From: Alopecurus myosuroides
Lineage: Eukaryota > Streptophyta > Magnoliopsida > Poales > Poaceae
Direction of reading: 5' to 3'
NCBI GenBank assembly: GCA_028641055.1
Contig: CM054060.1
Span: 209,522,445 to 209,586,444, forward strand
Length of the DNA stretch: 64,000 nucleotides
Under the pieces are notes generated by a model. That model had not been told where the DNA came from. It did no database searches and saw nothing but the letters and a program-made list of their open reading frames with translations. Positions 34,701 through 46,386 of the stretch are shown here, piece after piece. The position numbers and the translations under genes are program-made. Numbering within the stretch: position 1 is the stretch's first letter; each line of letters opens with the position of its first letter.

Positions 34701-36741
34701 TTTTTGGGTTATTATTGAATTTATTATGCAATTTTCCATAATCATTCTTATTCTGCCATTTTTAGTAAACAGAGGGAAACATGCTCAAAATTAATTCAAT
34801 TGTGACCAAATAAAATACCAATGTGTAGAGTTTGTTAAGACAAATTTTTAGAGCCCAAGTTTGATTAAATTGGATGAGCAGAACTAAAGTTATGAAATTC
34901 CAAAGTTTCCAAATTTTATTGCATTTTCAGTAATTAAATATTTAGTTCAAAAATTGTTACAGAAACATGTTGCAAATTTGACATTAATAGAAGGAGCACA
35001 AAATTATGAATCCACAGGATTTTGAATCATTCAATTTGGAGCAAAAATGGATTTGTTATGGATTTTAGAATTAATGGGTTAGATCTCTGTTTCTGAATTT
35101 CGGGCAGAAAAGAAAAGCAGGAATAAAAAGGTGGGGGGTTAGGGGGATCGAACCCAGGACCTGGGTCTGTGCGCAAGGGGTGCTGACCAGTGGGATGTGC
35201 TGCTGCTTGTTGATAGTAAGGGGATCTCGGGGGGTTAAGGTGTGGCGCGCGGGAGTTTTTCTGAACTGTAACTGAACCACGTTCAGGTCGCTGGCAGATG
35301 GTCGCCGGCGAGCGGCTGCTGCCGCGGTGCTGCGCCGCGGCGGCGCTGCTGCGGGTGGCGTGTGGTGGCCGAGGGAGAGAGGAGAGGCAGGGAGGGGACC
35401 GAGGAGAGGTCGCTTACCTCGAGGGAGAAGCAGAGGCGGAGCAGGTCGGGTAGAAGGTTGGCCGCGGCGGCGACTTGATGCGGATGGCGGCGGCGCTCCG
35501 GGCAGTCCCGGCCCAAGCCGAGGGGTGGAGTAGGGAGCTGGAGGCCGGGAGGTTCCATTCCCGCCCTCGCATGGCCGGAGGAGGGCCTCTCCCGGCGGCG
35601 ATCACCGGAGGGAAGGTGTGTTCGGTGAGGTTCAGGTACAGAGATGGTACAGAACAGAGAGGAAGAGGGTGGGAGGAGAGGAACAAGATTGGAGGCAGGG
35701 AAGAGGGAGAAGGAGGAAGAAGGAGGGTAGGGTTAGGGTTAGGGGGACTCGGGCATGAGTTATAGGGGGGGGGGGAAGCTCCCTGCCGTTGCTCTCCTTC
35801 TCTGTATACGTGTACATGCACGATGGAGTCCGTACCGAGGTTGAAGAAAGAGGTGGAAGGGGTATGGGCCTGAGGGGGAATAGGTGGGCTGGTTTGGGGT
35901 GGGCTTGCTGCCCCTCTCTCTCTCTCTTGCTCCCTTTTATTCTTTTTGTTCTATTTTTTTTTGCTGAATTGAAATAGGAAGAGAAAGAAGATAGCTTTGG
36001 GGTAGCAAATTTAAGAATGACTTTTATAGATTTGGAATATTGCAACATCAACATTGCAATCCCTTTTGTTTCCAAGATTTTTGATTTATGTTGTTGCTTG
36101 GAAAGATAATTAATTTAATTAAATATTTGAGTTAAGTGATTATTGGAACTTAAGCAATTCAAAAGCTTGTTTAAAATTCATGTTTATTTGATACAAAATG
36201 ATTGGAGTGATTTGTAAGTTCCATAACTTTCAATTGGTTGCTGTTGGGAAAATGCAAAAGAATTTGAATGCAATTTGAATGAATTTTGGATATTAAGTGA
36301 AATATTGAAAGCAACAATGTAAATAGTTTGAACCTTAGTTTAATGGAAACAAAAAGGATTAGAATTTGGTTTGCAATTCTCATAATTTCAACATGGTTGT
36401 TGTTTGGAAGAATTGTAATTGAATTTGAAAAGGGTTTGATATTAAGTGACTTTTTGATAGAAACAAAACAATAGTTTTGGAATCACAACTTTTAATGGAA
36501 ACAATTAATTGTTTTGATTTGAAATATCATTTTGGAAATTGTAACATAACAAGTATGAAACAAAGGTTTGAAATTTGAGTTGAAATTCAAAAGGAAAACA
36601 GTTGGAAAACAAAGCAAAACAGAGGAAAACAAATGGAAAACAAGCAAAACAAATGCAATCAACATGATGTCATGATGCAAAACATAAAATAACAGAGAGC
36701 AAACATTCTAATGGCTATTTTTTCATACTTGGGATGTTACA
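31749..36741 (-). repeat. 3' LTR of B
   Basis: 4993 bp. Contains the palindrome block 32719-32746, AT-rich sequence 33660-35090 and a GC-rich block 35290-35880 that may be the promoter/leader region when read on the minus strand. ORF-like stretches in the GC-rich block (35283-35821) are biased-composition frames without recognisable domains. Confidence 0.93.
32719..32746 (-). other. Paired palindrome block in B (left LTR)
   Basis: On the minus strand CCCTGCAGGG (32737-32746), 6 nt, CTTCTCGAGAAG (32719-32730), followed by CCGTGTTTTCCGCGGTTATGG-like sequence. The right-LTR copy is at 38487-38514. Confidence 0.75.
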
Positions 36742-36780
36742 AAACGCCCCCCCTTGAAGGAATCGCGCCCCGAGATTCCT
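36742..36780 (-). promoter_or_regulatory. Polypurine tract of B with upstream inverted repeat
   Basis: On the minus strand AGGAATCTCG-GGG-CGCGATTCCT (36758-36780, 9 of 10 pairs) precedes the TCAAGGGGGGCG tract next to the LTR. Confidence 0.82.
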
Positions 36781-36795
36781 ACTGAGAAAAGAAAA

Positions 36796-36858
36796 GGTCC
36801 GGATACCTCTTGCGAAGATCCTCTTGAGCTGTGACACGTGAAACACATCGTGCACCTT
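36796..36858 (-). pseudogene. Relic of the pol C-terminus in B
   Basis: Twenty-one codons on the minus strand include KVHDVFHVSQLK. That motif is conserved at the end of integrase in Tekay/Del-type Ty3/gypsy Pol proteins. Its place just before the PPT is where the end of pol lies in an autonomous element. It shows that B derives from an autonomous chromovirus by loss of nearly all of gag-pol. Confidence 0.85.
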
Positions 36859-37500
36859 GGATAGACGTCAGGGAATTTGCAAACCACCGGAACATTTTCA
36901 AGTAAAGGGAGAGGTTTTGCATCGAGGGTGTAAAGCTGAACAGAACTTGATTCATTTGGAGAATAGACTATCTGTTCAGAAGGGTGGAACAGCGTTATTG
37001 ATTAGACGCCGGTAGCAGAACCGAAGTGGAAAGCAACAACAAGGTCTGAACGGACGAAAAAAGGATGTTGAGAAGAACAGGATATCAACATCTGAAAAAC
37101 ACGAGATCAAAACACTCCTGAGGTACTACGGAAAACCCATCCGGGCTTCTAAAGGATCAATATCTACTGCTTAAGGAATAGAGGATCTGCTTCCGGGGCT
37201 TACACGCCTCCGTTCTCAATCGTGAGTAGGCAACATGATAAATCATGTCACAACCACCTCCATTCCTATGGTCTAGTAGATATAACCATCCTAGAGAAAC
37301 CAGGATACGTGAAAACCTAACTTGAAAGTTTAGATGAGAAGGGAAAACAACGTTGCACTTCCTTACTAGAAAAGGGAGGGTGGGTGGGGAAAGAAGAAAA
37401 AGAACAGAATTCCTACTCTCACGTTTCATTTTTCCTATATAGCTACAAAATAGTTTCTAGACTCAACTGCGACCAGTAAAAAGGAATCCTACAGGCAGAC
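36859..37500 (-). other. Non-coding interior of B
   Basis: No domain recognised. The minus-strand frame at 37157-37429 is short and featureless. Confidence 0.6.
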
Positions 37501-37501
37501 A

Positions 37502-37514
37502 GGCTCTGATACCA
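37502..37514 (-). promoter_or_regulatory. Primer binding site of B, tRNA-iMet type
   Basis: On the minus strand TGGTATCAGAGCC, two bases from the LTR end at 37517. Confidence 0.93.
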
Positions 37515-37516
37515 TT

Positions 37517-40500
37517 TGTCGCACCCGGACTTCTAGGGGATACTCACGGTCCGTTAAACAGTAGATAAATGGCTTACGGGGCATACCGGCACCCGCATCT
37601 CAATATGAGCAGGCCAACACGTAAACGTGTGACAACCATTCTCTTACTATTCATCGTCTGCGCAAACCATCCCATAGAAATCCAGATACTTCCGTTGACG
37701 TACTTCAAACATACACACATGGTACGTCAACGGCATTGGAACAAGTGATATCACAACAGATCTCTACGACACAAAAGATGAAAATAAGTTGCAATTAGCT
37801 CTCATTAGAGCAGAGATAGCAAATACAATCATCCAGAGGACACATGTCCCAACATAACATCATTACATCACAGCGGAAGCATCCAAAATGTCTGAGTACA
37901 GACAAGATCCAAATAGGCCTAAGAGGCCGGAAACGACAAGACGGAGCCCATCCACGAAGTCTCGGATCCTGCCCGGGTCCGCTATCTACTCGTCAGCAGT
38001 CTCGTCACACTCCACGTAGCAGCCACCATGGGGATCCTCGGAGACGTAGTCTGCGGAAACCACAGCCCCAAAGGGGTCAGTACATAAACGTACTGGCAAG
38101 AAAGACTCACAATTCACCAAAGTGTAACCCGTCAACACCAAGCACAGATGCTTTGGGTTCAACGGAAGGAAGGGGATACAAAAGATGCTGCAACTGGCTG
38201 CTCTAACCAACTACAGAGACATGCTACAACTTCCGGCTATCAGAAAAGGGATAAGATAGCGTATCGTAACCAACTATACTAACCACCAAACAAACCCATC
38301 CTGGATCTCGCCCCTTATCCAAAGAAGCAATCCGAGGATAACTCACACAGTTGGATTAGTGATGGTTCAGATTGTTGTGTCAATAAGCCTATTACTAGTC
38401 AAGTTATCATTAGTTAGGTGTAAGTTGTTATGAGTACTTGTTAGCCGGTACTTTCACCAAGTAATCCATAACCGCGGAAAACACGGCTTCTCGAGAAGAT
38501 TTAACCCTGCAGGGATGCACCAATTTGGCCGTACACGTAAGAATGACCCGCCAGGCGGGGAGCTAACCCACGAAGCGAGGCACTCAACACAACTCAACTC
38601 TTCTTTGCATCAAGCCCAAAGAACCCCGTGCAATTGAGTGCACGGCTAATCAAGCCCCACGAAGAAAAGGGGACCCTCATAGCACTCTAAGAACGTGTCT
38701 CCCTAAATGCCGACTACAAAAGTTCCACCCTGGCGCCAAGGGTTCGCACCTGCATATGCATGCGGCAAATGGAAAACCCGAACTAAATGAGGCGATTTGG
38801 ACGAGATGCGAATCGAATCAAATTGAGGGGGGCGCCCATACTCGTTTCCCACATGCGGTTAGTGCGCTCATCATGGATCAGTAGACAAGACCCTTTTCCT
38901 AATTAGGGTCGACACTAGCAGGCTTCAAAACCACGCCGGGCCTCCTGCCGGTGCCTTATTATCAAATTATTATTACCTCAAAATTAACAGGTTGTTGTTT
39001 AACATCGAGCCCCAGAACATAATAGAAATAGTAACAGAAAGTAACGGGTAACAGACTCGAGCAGAAACAACCCTAAGCATGATAGTAAGACACGGGCTCA
39101 AACAACGGGGTTATGGGAGTGGAGGTGAGGCAATATCAGGGTTAAAGGATACATGTGATAGGTTCGTAACAGAAGCAACGATTCATAGGTCTAGCAGAAA
39201 TAGACAACGGAAAGTATCGGTAACCAATGTTGAAAGGAACACAATGGTTCATGTGAGTGAATACTTGCCTGCAAACTCAGCAGCCTGGTACTGAGCTAGA
39301 TCCTTAGAAGGGGTGTCGTAAGTATCGTCGGTCTCAACGTCGTCGTGTATCCGAGAAGAAGCAAACAAACAACGCAGAGAACAAACAATCAATAACATGG
39401 CATAGTGCACAAACATGGGATGATGCATGACCATTTAATTGATGCATCAAAATTAAACTAGTTGACATGATAACATAACAGGATTAAATGGACCCACATG
39501 CAATTTGAGTTGCATATGAAAAGCCCATGAATTAAGGTTGGAATAATTGTTTTACAACTAACCAATAGGTGAGAGTGGATTAGCATGATGCATGGATGAG
39601 GAAAACAGCAAAATAACAACAATAGAATCAATTGGAAATAAGGTTTACCAAGTTTGGAATTTTAGTTATTAAGTTATGAAATTTTGGTTCCTTAAAGGTG
39701 TCACACAAGCATTTGTTGTTTTCACCAATTTTAATTGTTCAAATTAGATAACAAAGTTCATATTTGAAAAGAACACAAGATTTTAGTTGGAATACATGTT
39801 TCACTTGTTGAAAAAGGATTTAGAATGAATTACTTATGAATTAAAAAAGTTCAAACAAGATTTAAATGAATTTAATTCAAGCATGAACTTATTTGAACTT
39901 TTATTTGTTCAAAGCATTAAACCAAATTCATATTTCAAAAGTTTATACTTTTATGGTTGGAAAACATCTTTTATATGTTCAAAAGAAATTAACTTGACCA
40001 AGGTATGAATTTAACAATTTTAAATGATTTAAACAAGGTTTAAATCATTTAACCAATTTTAATTATTCAAAACATGAAACAAATTTTATATTTGAAAAGG
40101 TGGTTTAATTTTGCATGGAAAACATATTTCATTTGTTGAAATTGGAATTAAAATGAGCAAGTTATTATTTTGGCAATTTTAAATGCAATAATTAAGAAAC
40201 CGTTGTTTTCAGCAATTTAAATTATTCAAAACAGCAAACAAAGTTGATATTTGGAAAGTACATGAAAAATTGATTGGAAAACATATTTAGTTTGTGGAAT
40301 TTGGAATTTTTATGCCCAAGTTATGAATTTTGCAAAATTAAATGAATTAAACAAGATTTCAAATATTTCACCAATTTAAAATATTCAAAACAGTAAACAA
40401 ATTTCATTGAAGAGGTTGGAAACATGTAGCAAATGTTTCACTGAACATTTTGAACTATTAAACATAATTTTTGGGTTATTATTGAATTTATTATGCAATT

Positions 40501-42526
40501 TTCCATAATCATTCTTATTCTGCCATTTTTAGTAAACAGAGGGAAACATGCTCAAAATTAATTCAATTGTGACCAAATAAAATACCAATGTGTAGAGTTT
40601 GTTAATACAAATTTTTGGAGCCGAAGTTTGATTAAATTGGATGAGCAGAACTAAAGTTATGAAATTCCAAAGTTTCCAAATTTTATTGCATTTTTAGTAA
40701 TTAATTATTTAGTTCAAAAATTGTTACAGAAACATGTTGCAAATTTCACATTAATAGAAGGAGCACAAAATTATGAATCCACAGGATTTTGAATCATTCA
40801 ATTTGGAGCAAAAATGGATTTGTTATGGATTTTAGAATTAATGGGTTAGATCTCTGTTTCTGAATTTCGGGCAGAAAAGAAAAGCAGGAATAAAAAGGTG
40901 GGGGGTTAGGGGGATCGAACCCAGGACCTGGGTCTGTGCGCAAGGGGTGCTGACCAGTGGGATGTGCTGCTGCTTGTTGATAGGAAGGGGATCTCGGGGG
41001 GTTAAGGTGTGGCGCGCGGGAGTTTTTCTGAACTGTAACTGAACCACGTTCAGGTCGCTGGCAGATGGTCGCCGGTGAGCGGCTGCTGCCGCGGTGCTGC
41101 GCCGCGGCGGCGCTGCTGCGGGTGGCGTGTGGTGGCCGAGGGAGAGAGGAGAGGCAGGGAGGGGACCGAGGAGAGGTCGCTCACCTCGAGGGAGAAGCAG
41201 AGGCGGAGCAGGTCGGGCAGAAGGTTGGCCGCGGCGGCGACTTGATGCGGATGGCGGCGGCGCTCCGGGCAGTCCCGGCCCAAGCCGAGGGGTGGAGTAG
41301 GGAGCTGGAGGCCGGGGGGTTCCATTCCCGCCCTCGCATGGCCGGAGGAGGGCCTCTCCCGGCGGCGATCACCGGAGGGAAGGTGTGTTCGGTGAGGTTC
41401 AGGTACAGAGATGGTACAGAACAGAGAGGAAGAGGGTGGGAGGAGAGGAACAAGATTGGAGGCGGGGAAGAGGGAGAAGGAGGAAGAAGGAGGGTAGGGT
41501 TAGGGTTAGGGGGACTCGGGCATGAGTTATAGGGGGAGGGGGAAGCTCCCTGACGTTGCTCTCCTTCTCTGTATACGTGTACAGGCACGATGGAGTCCGT
41601 ACCGAGGTTGAAGAAAGAGGTGGAAGGGGTATGGGCCTGAGGGGGAATAGGTGGGCTGGTTTGGGGTGGGCTTGCTGCCCCTCTCTCTCTCTTGCTCCCT
41701 TTTATTCTTTTTGTTCTATTTTTTTTTGCTGAATTGAAATAGGAAGAGAAAGAAGATAGCTTTGGGGTAGCAAATTTAAGAATGACTTTTATAGATTTGG
41801 AATATTGCAACAGCAACATTGCAATCCCTTTTGTTTCCAATATTTTTGATTTATGTTGTTGCTTGGAAAGATAATTAATTTAATTAAATATTTGAGTTAA
41901 GTGATTATTTGAACTTAAGCAATTCAAAAGCTTGTTTAAAATTCATGTTTATTTGATACAAAATGATTGGAGTGATTTGTAAGTTCCATAACTTTCAATT
42001 GGTTGCTGTTGGGAAAATGCAAAAGAATTTGAATGCAATTTGAATGAATTTTGGATATTAAGTGAAATATTGAAAGCAACAATGTAAATAGTTTGAACCT
42101 TAGTTTAATGGAAACAAAAAGGATTAGAATTTGGTTTGCAATTCTCATAATTTCAACATGGTTGTTGTTTGGAAGAATTGTAATTGAATTTGAAAAGGGT
42201 TTGATATTAAGTGACTTTTTGATAGAAACAAAACAATAGTTTTGGAATCACAACTTTTAATGGAAACAATTGATTGTTTTGATTTGAAATATCATTTTGG
42301 AAATTGTAACATCACAAGTATGAAACAAAGGTTTGAAATTTGAGTTGAAATTCAAATAGAAAACAAAGGAAAACAAAGGAAAACAGTTGGAAAACAAAGC
42401 AAAACAGAGGAAAACAAATGGAAAACAAGCAAAACAAATGCAATCAACATGATGTCATGATGCAAAACATAAAATAACAGAGATCAAACATTCTAATGGC
42501 TATTTTTTCATACTTGGGATGTTACA
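37517..42526 (-). repeat. 5' LTR of B
   Basis: 5010 bp, collinear with the left LTR, with small indels. The palindrome block is at 38487-38514. No gene. Confidence 0.93.
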
Positions 42527-42531
42527 ATAAT

Positions 42532-45500
42532 GAAATAAAAGCACTATGGAACAAATGCATACACAAAATGAAAAATAAAATCCTATATTGGTCAAACAAT
42601 AGCATAATGGAAAATAGAAAATATGGTGGACACTTTGGAGAAAATTGAGTAGAGGTAAAACATGATCAAGTCTTATTTAGCCTCTAAATTATTCAACTAA
42701 AATTACTAATTGAAATGTGGTATCCATTGATCTAGGACTCTCATTGCCCCTTTATCACTAGCATCTTAAATGGTGAATGTTGAAGCAATGTGAATGACAA
42801 GGTGGTTGAAAGCCTCATGCCCCGTGAGTGTGAAAACCTACTCCATGATTACTCAACTTAAGATTCCTAATAACCTTTCTACAATCATAATAAGTATTAA
42901 TGACATCATAGAGAACCGCAAAGAGGTACCTCTTGCCCCATGACATGGAAACAAGCCCATGTCACAATGACAAGACAAACAAACAGAGTAGACTCATCAT
43001 CCTTTTTATTTTCATTCACTATTATGCATAGCTTCTTATTTTATTGTAGGATGTGTTGTAGAGTCACTCAAGCTGTAATTAAATTTCCACCATGATAAAG
43101 CATGGCTTGGGTTAGCGGCCCAATGCGTTTCTCTAGTCATATAGATACTTACTCATCAAAACTTACTATTCCTCTATTTCATTTCGGCATGGCAGGAGTC
43201 CAAAAACATAAGTACATGATATCAACCAAATGTAAATTTTTGTGCAATGTTGAAAGCTTTCCGGTGATACATGTTTATAGCTAGCTCCCAACCACACACT
43301 TGTCAAACGCAAAACTTGTGGCTCCCATTATTGGGTCTTGTTTATTAGATGCATAAAAAATAAAGTGTGCCTTCAAAAGTTCGTGAGAGTCCTATCCCAA
43401 GTTCAACCCATGACAATTAATAAAGTGAATATCTTAATTTAGAACATAAATAACACAATAACATGGTGAACATACTCGGAATAGCAATGAAGCTAATGGG
43501 AAGATATGGTGGACTCACTGGAAATACTTGGCTAAGGAGTGTTGGAAACAAGTTTTTACTTGTTGGAATTTTTAAATTTTTGGCTAGCAAGAGGGAGATA
43601 GTTGACCAGCTACTATGCATGCATATGTCCATAGAACTACTCATTTCACGACAAACTAAATAAACCAGAAATTAACATCAAGGACATGAATAAGAGATAG
43701 CTCAAGACAACATTATTGCAAATTTCTACACATAAAAAGCCTATAAATCATTCAAACATATGTAGCTCTTCAAATCAACCATGGCATCCCTATTCCAAGT
43801 CATAATACTAGCATCCAATACATTCCAACCCCAAACTCCAGTAGCTCAATCTCATATAAAATGATGGGTGTGGTCTTATCAAAACAAAAATAAAAACAAT
43901 AACTAGACGCTTCAAGTCTCTACGATAAATGTTTTGCTTAGAAAAACAGAAAGTAGACGTGTGCTAACCAAAAGAGTGTAGCTCCAGTGGGGTGTTCATC
44001 AAATCCCCAAGCTTATGGCTTTCACCATTCTTGGATGTCTTGAGGCGCGGCTCCTCTATTCCCTGTGAAAAAACTTCACAAAACATGTTTCTCCCATTCT
44101 TTTTCTGTGGGGTGAGATTAGCAAGGACAAACAAATCACATGCTTGTTGTGCAAAATTCCAAATCAAATGCTCCAGTAGATAGACAATAAGGTTCATTAT
44201 GTTGTATGTTCACTCTCTTGCTTGAAAGAATCATGGAAATTTGATTCCCAAACCCAAAGAGTGCATAAAACAAAAGAAGGCAGAATCTGTCCAGAAAAGC
44301 AATAGCAGCAAAACGAACGTTTTTCCCTAAGCTAGACTCGTCAAAAAATTAAGCCAATTTTTGTGCTTACAGAGGACGAAAAGTTGCATAACATACTAAA
44401 AAATTAGCTCAATACGACATACCAATAAACAACGTAAACTCATACGGTGAGAAGACTCGTGCTAAAACAGAAATTTCATGCACTAGGATAGAAACTTATA
44501 AGTCCAAATGGGTTTGAGTTGACTCTTTATTGAAAACTCCAGAATTAAAACAAAAAAAACTAATCTCTTGAGATAGCAAGAAGACACTAGGAAAATCCAA
44601 ACAAAAACAACCGGGTTGCCTCCCGTAAAGCGCTTTCTTTATAGCCATATAGCTAGGCTTTACTTACTTAACATCATGATGGTTGGAGTGAGGTGGCTCG
44701 GCATCCCCAAGCTTGGATTCTTGTACTTGTTTGATACATGTAGGTTGATCCCAGGGGTACATCCACAAGCTTGATTGGTTGTCCCTCTTGATCTTTGTTC
44801 ATCTCACTCAACTCTTCCTCCTGAAAAATTCTTCTTACACAAATCTCAACATAAAACTTGATTAGAGGGGTTAGTGCCTCCATAAATAAAATCCACATAG
44901 GTACAGCAAAGACACATCATGAGTTGATTATAAATATTAACTACTGTTACTACAGTTGTGCATTGCTCCTTGATCAAAAGAACCACACAAAACACAAGTA
45001 ATGAGAGCAATGCAAAATAAAGACATAATCTGCCAAAAACTGAACAACCCGTAAAGAGTGAATTTTTAGAGGTACTTAAGTTGCTCAAATCAGAAAACTT
45101 AAAACTAATGAAATATGTAGTGATAACTAAATATTGCTGTCGTAAATTACCAGGTCAAAATTCCACTTCTGTGATTTTAAACATTTTTTGCAGTGAAGTT
45201 CAGGAATCTGTTTTCTTGACAGCTAATTACTATTGTATAATCCTATCTCTCATATAAGATTATTCTTGCCATTTCAGATGAGAAATAAGATAGAAATGTG
45301 ATGTTACAGTAGTGAACTAAATTTTTTATTGTTTTTATCTTTGGAAAAAGTTTTAATGATAGAGACTTTGCAATGGTTTCATTGGCATGAACAACACATG
45401 TTCAAGGTCGACCCCAACTTCTCCATTACTCATCCTTCTCATTTACTTTCCCAATTTCTTTATAAAATGAAAATCTTAAACTAAATGATACATAACAGTA

Positions 45501-45541
45501 GGTAAAGTAATTTTACATGTTGTAAAGACATAAATGTGTGC
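42532..45541 (-). other. Non-coding interior of A
   Basis: About 3 kb, AT-rich, no protein domain in any frame. It holds internal copies of the PPT motif (44004-44014, 44704-44714, read on the minus strand) and the hairpin block at 44611-44634. Confidence 0.7.
44611..44634 (-). other. Hairpin block AGCGCT-CGGGAGGCAACCCG in A
   Basis: On the minus strand AGCGCT is followed by CGGGAGGCAACCCGG, which can pair CGGG with CCCG. The matching block in D is at 60300-60322. Confidence 0.72.
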
Positions 45542-46279
45542 TCAAACCGAATAGGAAATTAAAGCATAAGGAACACACCAAAAAATATTAAACAATTTAT
45601 TTTTAAGTCTAACCCATTTCCTATGCATTGGCATTTTGTAATGAAACAAATAAAATAAGCACATAATAGCAAGCATAGAAAGGTAGATCAAGTGCAACTT
45701 CAATACTTTCAGCATAAAGAGGGGAAACTTAATATTATTGAAATATGTGTAACCATGTTTCCCTCTCTCATAATAATTTTCAGTAGCATCATGAATAGAT
45801 TCAACAATATGAATATCACATAAAACATTCTTATCATGAACCACATGCATAAAAGAATCACTACTCTCCACATAAGTAAAATCCTTATTAGTGATAGTGG
45901 GAGTTAAACATTCATAATTTTCATTGCAATCATCATATATAGGAGGCATAGTATCATCAAAGTGAATTTTCTCCTCCAAGCTTGGGGAACTAGAAATGTC
46001 ATGCTCATCAAAACCAACTTCCCCAAGCTTAAAACTTTCCATAGAATCAGCAAGTATATCATTTTTATCCTCAATAGTAGGGGGATTAAAAATATCATAT
46101 TCATCAAGACAAACTTCCCCAAGCTCAAGGTTTTCCTTAGCAATAAAGGTGTTCAAAGAATTAGTACTACCACAAATATGATTGTTGTGCAAATAATTTT
46201 TCAATTTCCCCTCAAACACTTCATGTCCTAATTCAAGGTAGATATTATACAGTTCTAAAATTGTTTGGTTGTTTTCCAT
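45542..46279 (-). CDS. Uncharacterised 245-residue protein of element A
   Basis: The only sizeable frame of A, near its 5' end (start ATG at 46277-46279, about 80 bp after the PBS). The protein is acidic over residues 50-170 and has two related segments with LGEVxxDExDI (residues about 52-72 and 87-107). A hydrophobic stretch (residues about 186-216, LFMLKVLKLHLIYL...) could be a membrane segment, and a basic MHRKWVRLKNK lies near the end. No gag, protease or RT motif. The LGEV segments are encoded by copies of the PPT-like AAGCTTGGGGAAGTT. Similar frames occur in other grass gypsy elements as far as I recall; function unknown. It could be a degenerate accessory ORF. Confidence 0.55.
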   Translation of the reverse strand: MENNQTILELYNIYLELGHEVFEGKLKNYLHNNHICGSTNSLNTFIAKENLELGEVCLDEYDIFNPPTIEDKNDILADSMESFKLGEVGFDEHDISSSPSLEEKIHFDDTMPPIYDDCNENYECLTPTITNKDFTYVESSDSFMHVVHDKNVLCDIHIVESIHDATENYYERGKHGYTYFNNIKFPLFMLKVLKLHLIYLSMLAIMCLFYLFHYKMPMHRKWVRLKNKLFNIFWCVPYALISYSV

Positions 46280-46357
46280 TTTATAATATTTTTTTTTTCT
46301 GTTTTAGGTTTATATGTTAGTATGCAATGCAAACAAGAATAAAAGCTTAGCACAACG

Positions 46358-46376
46358 CTCCCCGGCAACGGCGCTA
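46358..46376 (-). promoter_or_regulatory. Primer binding site of A, tRNA-Asp type
   Basis: On the minus strand TAGCGCCGTTGCCGGGGAG, ten bases from the LTR. It matches the 3' end of plant tRNA-Asp apart from the second base (A for G). Confidence 0.88.
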
Positions 46377-46386
46377 GAAAAGTGCT

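Larger units (their letters stand above)
31749..42526 (-). mobile_element. Element B: LARD-type element with 5 kb LTRs and a 775-bp interior
   Basis: LTRs 31749-36741 (4993 bp) and 37517-42526 (5010 bp) start TGTCGCACCC and end GGGATGTTACA on the plus strand. They are flanked by ataat (31744-31748, 42527-42531). PBS on the minus strand at 37502-37514, PPT near 36742-36757, so the 5' LTR is the right one. The interior is 775 bp and keeps only a 21-codon pol relic. In sampled stretches the LTRs differ by about 1%. It is younger than A, which fits its position inside A. Confidence 0.95.

Noticed and set aside
35140..35200. tRNA-like segment with a GGTTCGATCC B-box (minus strand) in B LTRs, also at 40909-40965
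   Set aside because: The T-arm stem has mismatches and I could not build a D-arm or acceptor stem, so it is not called a tRNA gene.
35725..35742. gggttagggttaggg telomere-like string (also at 41490)
   Set aside because: Only two or three units, of the TTAGGG and not the plant TTTAGGG type, within a purine-rich LTR stretch.
35283..36075. GC-rich frames in B LTR (also 41050-41840)
   Set aside because: Duplicated only because the LTR is duplicated, differing between copies by frame-changing indels; no domain.
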